Notes under the pieces: generated by a model | Seen by the model: the letters and a program-made list of their open reading frames with translations, nothing else | The model's database searches: none | What the model was told of the DNA's origin: nothing | Assembly: GCA_028679035.1 (NCBI GenBank) | Contig: JAJRCL010000038.1 | Location: forward strand, 1 to 10,130 | DNA from: Methanomicrobiales archaeon | Lineage (GTDB): Archaea > Halobacteriota > Methanomicrobia > Methanomicrobiales > JACTUA01 | DNA length: 10,130 nucleotides | Direction of reading: 5' to 3' | Shown here: in pieces, positions 6,283 through 10,130 of the stretch | Layout: each line of letters starts with the position of its first letter | How positions within the stretch are numbered: the first letter of the stretch is position 1 | Translations under genes and position numbers: made by a program

Positions 6283-6960
6283 TCACCGCACCACGTCCCA
6301 GTGCAGCAATACTCCCTGATCCAGGCGTTCCGTATTTTTCAGCGAAAGTCGCACAAAAGAATTTTCCTCAGTAAAACCGGTTCCTTCTGCGAGGGTCGGG
6401 GCATCCTGGCCACCGATAATAATATTCCCGATATAACTGTAGAGTTCGTCGACGAGACCTGCCGAAAAAAAGGACCAGATGATATTCCCTCCCCCTTCAA
6501 TCATGACCTGCCGGATCCCGACGGCCCCGAGATTCTCAAGGATCTGCCCGGGGTCGACCCGATCCTCTCCGGTCTTGATCACCATTGCATACTGTTCCAG
6601 CGCCCGGATACGTTCCTCCGGTGCCTTCGATGACACCACGATCACTCGTTTTCCTTCCCCCTTGTGCAGGATATCAGCATTGAGGGGGGTCCTTCCGCCA
6701 CTGTCGATAACGATGCGGACCGGATTCGGATCCCTTCCCGATGCAATCCGCTGCTCACGCAATATCGGGTCTTTCACCGTCAGTGAAGGGTTGTCTGCAA
6801 GAACAGTGCCGATCCCAACGATCACCGCATCGCTTGCAGCCTTTAACCGGTCCACCCGCAGGAAGTCCTCTTTGCCCGAAATACGCACCTGTCGGCGCTG
6901 GATGGTGGATATCTTTCCATCAGCGCTCATTGCGACATTCACGATAACCCGGGGGCGCAT
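6283..6960 (-). CDS. 2,5-diamino-6-(ribosylamino)-4(3H)-pyrimidinone 5'-phosphate reductase (archaeal RibD C-terminal/Rib7 type)
   Basis: The 225-aa product has the length and motifs of the stand-alone reductase domain: VNVAMSADGKI at residues 7-17, SDAVIVGIGTVLADNPSLTV at 43-62, RIVIDSGGRTPL in the middle, and VMIEGGGNIIWSFFSAGLVD at 152-171 with the NADPH-binding EGGG at 155-158. The enzyme reduces the ribosyl side chain to ribityl in the cytoplasm. In archaea this reduction precedes deamination and leads to riboflavin; the resulting 5-amino-6-ribitylaminouracil also feeds FO, hence coenzyme F420, central to methanogenesis. No deaminase domain is fused, as expected for archaea. I chose ATG 6960 because the family motif starts a few residues later; the open frame up to 7053 crosses the promoter region. 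There is no SD, and the mRNA is probably nearly leaderless. It is divergent from the kinase operon. Confidence 0.9.
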   Translation of the reverse strand: MRPRVIVNVAMSADGKISTIQRRQVRISGKEDFLRVDRLKAASDAVIVGIGTVLADNPSLTVKDPILREQRIASGRDPNPVRIVIDSGGRTPLNADILHKGEGKRVIVVSSKAPEERIRALEQYAMVIKTGEDRVDPGQILENLGAVGIRQVMIEGGGNIIWSFFSAGLVDELYSYIGNIIIGGQDAPTLAEGTGFTEENSFVRLSLKNTERLDQGVLLHWDVVR

Positions 6961-6983
6961 TATAGAGCATCTGACATTCGGAC

Positions 6984-7001
6984 TATAAGAATCCGTATAT
7001 A
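6984..7001 (-). promoter_or_regulatory. Core promoter of the pyrimidinone reductase gene
   Basis: On the minus strand GTATATACGG (around 6994-7003) and CTTATAGTCC (around 6981-6990) are both TATA-like. The first predicts a ~13-nt leader and the second a leaderless transcript from ATG 6960. I cannot tell which one is used. Confidence 0.4.
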
Positions 7002-7042
7002 CTCTGTGATAATTGGCGGTATAGGAAACCAGCGATGAAAAA

Positions 7043-7058
7043 CAAATAATCAAATAAT
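7043..7058. repeat. Tandem 8-bp repeat upstream of the kinase operon
   Basis: CAAATAAT occurs twice back to back (7043-7050, 7051-7058), about 35 bp upstream of the kinase TATA box. Position suits an activator or repressor site, but low-complexity AT sequence is a sufficient explanation. Confidence 0.35.
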
Positions 7059-7092
7059 TACGCCTGAATTTTAAAAGGGAATAATAAGAAAG

Positions 7093-7099
7093 TATATAT
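7093..7099 (+). promoter_or_regulatory. TATA box of the kinase/regulator operon
   Basis: TATATAT in AAAGTATATATCC is the clearest TATA match in the spacer. It predicts transcription near 7121, leaving a leader of only a few bases before ATG 7128. No SD is present there. Confidence 0.6.
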
Positions 7100-7127
7100 C
7101 CTCAATCGGGATACGCATTTTCACCGT

Positions 7128-8960
7128 ATGCCGTTTCAGGAGTCGTATAATCGCCTGAAAATCAATTTTGGTATTGATGAGGGCGATTTTGTCAAGCTCT
7201 GGGTAATTGGAGCGTTCATTGTTCTCGCACTTCTTGCGACGGTGTATTCCTTCAATCTGCAGCTGGATCTCATCACCCCGTATTTTGTCTATCTGTTTCC
7301 ACAGCTCTATTACATCCCGATCGTCCTTATCTCCGTCTGGTATCCCCGGCGGGGGCTCCAGGCGACTGTGCTGCTGGTCGCCGCATTTCTTGCAATCAGT
7401 GCATATTTTTCTTATATCGGAGCACCGGTTGATCCCATCGTCTTCACCCTCAACGGTGTGCTGTATATATGGGTCGTCGCCGCTACCACCCTCCTGGCAC
7501 GGGAGGGTGGCCTCATCTCAACGCGATACAAGAAATTCTTCGATGACGCTGATGCAGGAATCTTTCTTCTGCATTTTGGTAATGGGAAAGTTCTTGAGTC
7601 GAACCAGCGTTTTGCCCAGCTTCTCGGGTATACCGAACAGGAGATGGCAGGAAAACCCATGCGTGATGTGTGGGATGACGAAGCAGCACGATCAGAGTTT
7701 CTTGAGAAGGTACGGACCGGTTCTCCTCTCACCCAGATAGAAGCAGTTTTTACCGCCAAAGGCGGGGAAAAACGAACGCTTCTTCTCTCCTGCAAGGAAG
7801 TCGTGTTTGAGAAGATGGCGGAGTGTACCGCCGTTGACATCAGCAACCTTAAAAGTCTGCAGGAAGCCCTCAATAATATCAAGCACTACTTCCACCAGAT
7901 CGTCCGGGCAACCCATGATCTGGTCATTCTTCAGGATATTACCGGAAAAATCGAGCGGGTTCACTGGGTGAAAGGGAATGAGTTTGGCATAGACCCCGTA
8001 ACGCTGGAAGGAAAAATGCCAACAGAAATCCTGGTACCGGAAAAAGCTGACCAGTTTATGGCATGTTTTCAGCAGGCCCTGCGTGCAAAAAGCCCTGTCA
8101 CCTGTCTCTTCCCCCTGCATGTAAACGGAAAGGAGATCACCTTTTCTGCAGTCCTCGCATCGCTCCATGATAATGCTGGCAGAACAGTCGGAGTGATGGG
8201 GACGTGCCGGGATGTAACGGATAAAACGCTCGAGCACCTTGCACGCGAGCAGCTCGAAGATGAGATTGAACACCGCAGGGATTTTATTACGACGGCCGCT
8301 CACGAGCTGCGGACGCCATTGCAGCCGATCCTTGGGTACCTGCACCTCCTGGTTGATGACCCCGAGGGATATGCTCTTGATGCAGAAACGGTCCGCATCC
8401 TGCGGCTGTGCCTGGAAAATGTCGAACGCGAACGCAGGATTGTGGACCGGATGCTGGAATTATCGATTCTGTACAACGGGAGGATTGACCTCGAGGTGCA
8501 GGAGATTCCTCTGCGGCAGATGCTGGAATCCATTGTCATATCCGGCGGGCATCCGGTGGAGGCGGAGCTGGACATCAGCGTCCCTGACGACGTGGTAATC
8601 CAGGCCGACAAGAGCTGCATGTACCAGGTCTTCCATACCCTGATCTCCAATGCGGTGCGGTATAACAATCCACCGCGAAGGGTCTGGATCTCGTACGCTT
8701 CCGATGCCAAGAACCACTATATCTCCGTGCGGGATAACGGGATCGGCATCGGGGAAAAAGCCCTCGATGCCATTTTCAAGCCGTTCCACCTGCCCGACGG
8801 AGAAAACCTGTCCCGCCAGACGAACCGGCTGGGGCTCGGTCTTGCAATCGCCCGCGAGTATGTGCGGAACCATGGCGGGGAAATCGACGTCAAGAGCAGA
8901 CTCGGTGAGGGGAGTACTTTTACTGTCCGGATTCCGCGGGAGGTGCACAATGCCGCATAA
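7128..8960 (+). CDS. Membrane PAS-domain sensor histidine kinase
   Basis: The 610-aa product has four hydrophobic segments near residues 22-42, 50-71, 77-96 and 102-123, including LFPQLYYIPIVLISVWYPRR. Two PAS-like domains follow, at about 132-250 (AGIFLLHF...ESNQRFAQLLGYTEQEMAGK) and 251-375 (ATHDLVILQD...). The kinase core then shows the H box with H392 in AAHELRTPLQPILGY, the N box with N508 in ISNAVRYNN, G1 with D536 in VRDNGIGIG, IFKPFH, and G2 LGLGLAIARE, ending GEGSTFTVRIP. All residues needed for ATP binding and autophosphorylation are present. It should sit in the cytoplasmic membrane and pass phosphate to the overlapping regulator. The sensed signal is unknown: the membrane part has only short external loops, and the PAS domains show no recognisable cofactor motif. 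ATG 7128 is preferred for its TATA spacing. Such kinases are common in Methanomicrobiales. Confidence 0.93.
   Translation: MPFQESYNRLKINFGIDEGDFVKLWVIGAFIVLALLATVYSFNLQLDLITPYFVYLFPQLYYIPIVLISVWYPRRGLQATVLLVAAFLAISAYFSYIGAPVDPIVFTLNGVLYIWVVAATTLLAREGGLISTRYKKFFDDADAGIFLLHFGNGKVLESNQRFAQLLGYTEQEMAGKPMRDVWDDEAARSEFLEKVRTGSPLTQIEAVFTAKGGEKRTLLLSCKEVVFEKMAECTAVDISNLKSLQEALNNIKHYFHQIVRATHDLVILQDITGKIERVHWVKGNEFGIDPVTLEGKMPTEILVPEKADQFMACFQQALRAKSPVTCLFPLHVNGKEITFSAVLASLHDNAGRTVGVMGTCRDVTDKTLEHLAREQLEDEIEHRRDFITTAAHELRTPLQPILGYLHLLVDDPEGYALDAETVRILRLCLENVERERRIVDRMLELSILYNGRIDLEVQEIPLRQMLESIVISGGHPVEAELDISVPDDVVIQADKSCMYQVFHTLISNAVRYNNPPRRVWISYASDAKNHYISVRDNGIGIGEKALDAIFKPFHLPDGENLSRQTNRLGLGLAIAREYVRNHGGEIDVKSRLGEGSTFTVRIPREVHNAA
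8939..8945 (+). promoter_or_regulatory. Strong ribosome binding site of the response regulator
   Basis: GGAGGTG lies four bases before ATG 8950, inside the last codons of the kinase gene. It is the best SD in the window and fixes the regulator start. Most other genes here lack an SD, as expected if they are leaderless first cistrons, while this internal cistron has one. Confidence 0.8.
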
Positions 8961-9321
8961 GATTCTCGTTGTTGATGACGACACTCCGACCCTGGAAGTT
9001 ATGAAGCTGATACTCCGCAAGATCGGTTGTGAGCCTGTTGTCGTTGATAATGGCTGGGATGCCTTGAATATTGTCCGATCCGATCCTCCCTCTCTTATTC
9101 TCATGGACGTCATGATGTCCCCCATGAACGGGTGGCAGTTCCTTGAACTGAAGCAGCAGGACGAACGGATCCGGAATGTCCCGGTTATGCTCTTCACGGC
9201 GAAAAGTATTGAAACCGAGGAACTCAAACGGTATGGAAAAGCCATCGTCGGCGTACTGGAAAAGCCCATATCCCCGCTGGAGCTGAAGGCAGCACTGCAG
9301 CGGTTTTTTCATGAAGGATAG
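8950..9321 (+). CDS. Single-domain response regulator (receiver only)
   Basis: The 123-aa product is a complete CheY-like receiver domain: ILVVDDD with the acidic pair at D9-D11, the phospho-acceptor D53 in LILMDVMMSPMNGW, T83 in VMLFTAK, and K105 in LEKPISP. No output domain follows, so it must act by protein contact or as a phosphate shuttle, not by direct DNA binding. The start overlaps the kinase stop (ATGCCGCATAA, 11 nt shared) behind a strong SD, which indicates co-transcription and probable translational coupling with the upstream kinase, its likely phosphate donor. The partner that reads its phosphorylated state is not encoded in the window. Confidence 0.93.
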   Translation: MPHKILVVDDDTPTLEVMKLILRKIGCEPVVVDNGWDALNIVRSDPPSLILMDVMMSPMNGWQFLELKQQDERIRNVPVMLFTAKSIETEELKRYGKAIVGVLEKPISPLELKAALQRFFHEG

Positions 9322-9333
9322 GCCGGTATCCGG

Positions 9334-9383
9334 GCACACAACACAGACGTTCACACCGTGTGCATTTCCCCTGTCTTCTTTTT
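9334..9383 (+). terminator. Hairpin plus T-run ending the kinase/regulator operon
   Basis: GCACAC at 9334-9339 can pair with GTGTGC at 9358-9363, and a T-rich tract with T5 at 9379-9383 follows. It begins 12 nt after the regulator stop. The rest of the spacer up to 9503 shows no gene. Confidence 0.4.
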
Positions 9384-9503
9384 GTTAATTCTTGCCGTTG
9401 TCCAGGGACTCATGAGGAAATGAGTGTGTTCATGGAAACCGGCATCTGATACCGTCAGGGAAAATAGTGCACCATCGGATCAGGGAGATCCTCGGAAAAC
9501 AGA

Positions 9504-9577
9504 TGCCCCAGCCCGGATTTGAACCGGGGACAGCCAGATCTTCAGTCTGGCGCTCTCCCGAACTGAGCTACTAGGGC
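9504..9577 (-). tRNA. tRNA-Phe (anticodon GAA)
   Basis: Read on the minus strand, 74 nt fold as a complete cloverleaf. The acceptor GCCCTAG pairs with CTGGGGC (one G-U), the D stem is GCTC/GAGC, and the anticodon stem CCAGA/TCTGG encloses the loop CTGAAGA with GAA at 9541-9543. The variable loop is CTGTC, and the T arm is CCCGG-TTCAAAT-CCGGG. The discriminator is A and CCA is not encoded, so it must be added after transcription. There is no intron. A short T-run (TGTTTTCC on the minus strand) follows within about 10 nt and can act as terminator. Confidence 0.96.
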
Positions 9578-9603
9578 AATGCGCATTATTATACTCCCCG
9601 TGT

Positions 9604-9613
9604 CTTAATAAAT
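9604..9613. promoter_or_regulatory. TATA-like element between tRNA-Phe and the DHH gene
   Basis: On the minus strand CATTTATTAAG lies about 25-35 bp upstream of the tRNA 5' end, the right place for its promoter. The same bases on the plus strand (TTAATAAATG) could start a transcript near 9633, about 40 nt before the DHH phosphoesterase ATG. Confidence 0.45.
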
Positions 9614-9672
9614 GATCGGGTTTACGAGGGACAGATGACGCAGAGGAACGGTTGCATCCCGAGAGAATTGCC

Positions 9673-10130
9673 ATGAAGGGTCTGGTCCGAAGGGAAAGCC
9701 GGTCGGACAGTCTCCGGAGAGGCCTTACACAACGCAAATCCCACGTTGTTCATCTGACCCATAATGATCTGGACGCGGTTGGTTCTGATGCCGTGCACCG
9801 GATTCGCTACGGCGATGTGTTCACGATCTTCTCTTCTGTTGGGGCCTTCCCGCAGATGCTTGCGATTCTCGCAAATGAACCGGGTAATGGGGATCTCGTA
9901 TCCATAACCGATTTTGGTTACCAGAACGGGATTGAAAAAACACTGCAAAAGGCAAAGAATACCGGTTGGCACATCGAATGGCGAGATCATCACCGCTGGA
10001 GAGAGGACGAGATCCGGGCGGTGAATCGTATCGGCATCCATCTCACGGTCGATACGGCGACCTGCGCCACCGGGATTGCCGCACGGGAACTGACAGAAAA
10101 CAACCCGCACACCGCTGAAGTGGCACGGGT
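9673..10130 (+). CDS. DHH-family phosphoesterase (N-terminal part, 3' truncated by window edge)
   Basis: The frame is open from the stop codon at 9613-9615 to the window end, giving 152 residues from ATG 9673. The motifs are those of the DHH superfamily of metal-dependent phosphoesterases, in order: HLTHNDLDAVGSDA with H30, D32 and D34; SITDFGYQNG with D80; and EWRDHHRW with D105-H106-H107. These acidic and His residues bind two divalent metals, usually manganese. Relatives include RecJ nucleases, NrnA-type nanoRNases and cyclic-dinucleotide phosphodiesterases; this archaeal type's substrate is not clear from the N-terminal half, and the DHHA1 substrate domain would lie beyond the edge. An in-frame TTG at 9652 behind AGAGGA is an alternative start. 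Residues 1-25 are basic and not family-like, so the true start is uncertain. Confidence 0.85.
   Translation, partial: MKGLVRRESRSDSLRRGLTQRKSHVVHLTHNDLDAVGSDAVHRIRYGDVFTIFSSVGAFPQMLAILANEPGNGDLVSITDFGYQNGIEKTLQKAKNTGWHIEWRDHHRWREDEIRAVNRIGIHLTVDTATCATGIAARELTENNPHTAEVAR

Noticed and set aside
7692..8345. 217-codon minus-strand open frame
   Set aside because: It is antisense to the PAS and HisKA regions of the kinase, with no promoter, SD or known motif.
8460..9269. 269-codon minus-strand open frame
   Set aside because: It is antisense across the kinase and regulator, whose motifs are unambiguous; its composition looks like a reverse-strand shadow in GC-balanced coding DNA.
9400..9620. Integration site (att) at tRNA-Phe
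   Set aside because: No partial copy of the tRNA 3' end, no integrase and no change in gene character is visible on either side.
9622..10110. 162-codon minus-strand open frame
   Set aside because: It is antisense to the DHH phosphoesterase, whose three metal-binding motifs lie in the plus frame.
1..10130. CRISPR array, insertion sequence or defence island
   Set aside because: No regularly spaced repeats, transposase, terminal inverted repeats, restriction, toxin-antitoxin or nuclease-helicase genes are seen; genes are housekeeping, transport or signalling types.

Overview
The window looks like ordinary chromosomal DNA of a methanogenic euryarchaeon, most likely a member of the Methanomicrobiales. 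That placement is inference from four things: TATA-type promoters at about -25 with little or no leader, a tRNA gene without an encoded CCA, an archaeal-type riboflavin/F420 pathway reductase, and a stand-alone FMN-domain glutamate synthase homologue together with a PAS-rich membrane histidine kinase. No mobile element, CRISPR array or phage gene is visible.

Layout. The window opens with the C-terminal end of a 2-oxoacid:ferredoxin oxidoreductase beta subunit (1-306, +). A 225-bp gene-free stretch follows, then an unnamed two-helix membrane protein (532-1272, -) that diverges from an APC-family amino acid permease (1406-2830, +) over what may be a shared TATA box. The permease converges on a glutamate-synthase-like FMN protein (2947-4536, -). 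An AT-rich divergent spacer with repeats separates that gene from a short lipoprotein (4771-5274, +). Next comes a multi-pass membrane protein resembling a CPBP/Rce1-type protease with a degraded active site (5429-6241, +), convergent with the riboflavin/F420 precursor reductase (6283-6960, -).

Divergent from that reductase is a two-gene signalling operon: a membrane PAS-PAS histidine kinase (7128-8960) overlapping by 11 nt with a single-domain response regulator (8950-9321). A tRNA-Phe(GAA) gene lies on the minus strand (9504-9577). The window ends inside a DHH-family phosphoesterase (9673 onward, +), which is cut by the window edge.

How the genes relate. Apart from the kinase/regulator pair, genes are single transcription units that alternate strand, so context gives little functional linkage. 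Loose themes are 2-oxoacid/nitrogen metabolism (2-oxoacid oxidoreductase, amino acid permease, glutamate-synthase-like protein) and flavin/deazaflavin biosynthesis. I do not see a clearly new biological system. The points most worth checking are the N-terminal four-cysteine motif of the glutamate-synthase-like protein, the degenerate protease-like membrane protein, the uncharacterised two-helix membrane protein, and the repeats in the 4537-4770 spacer.
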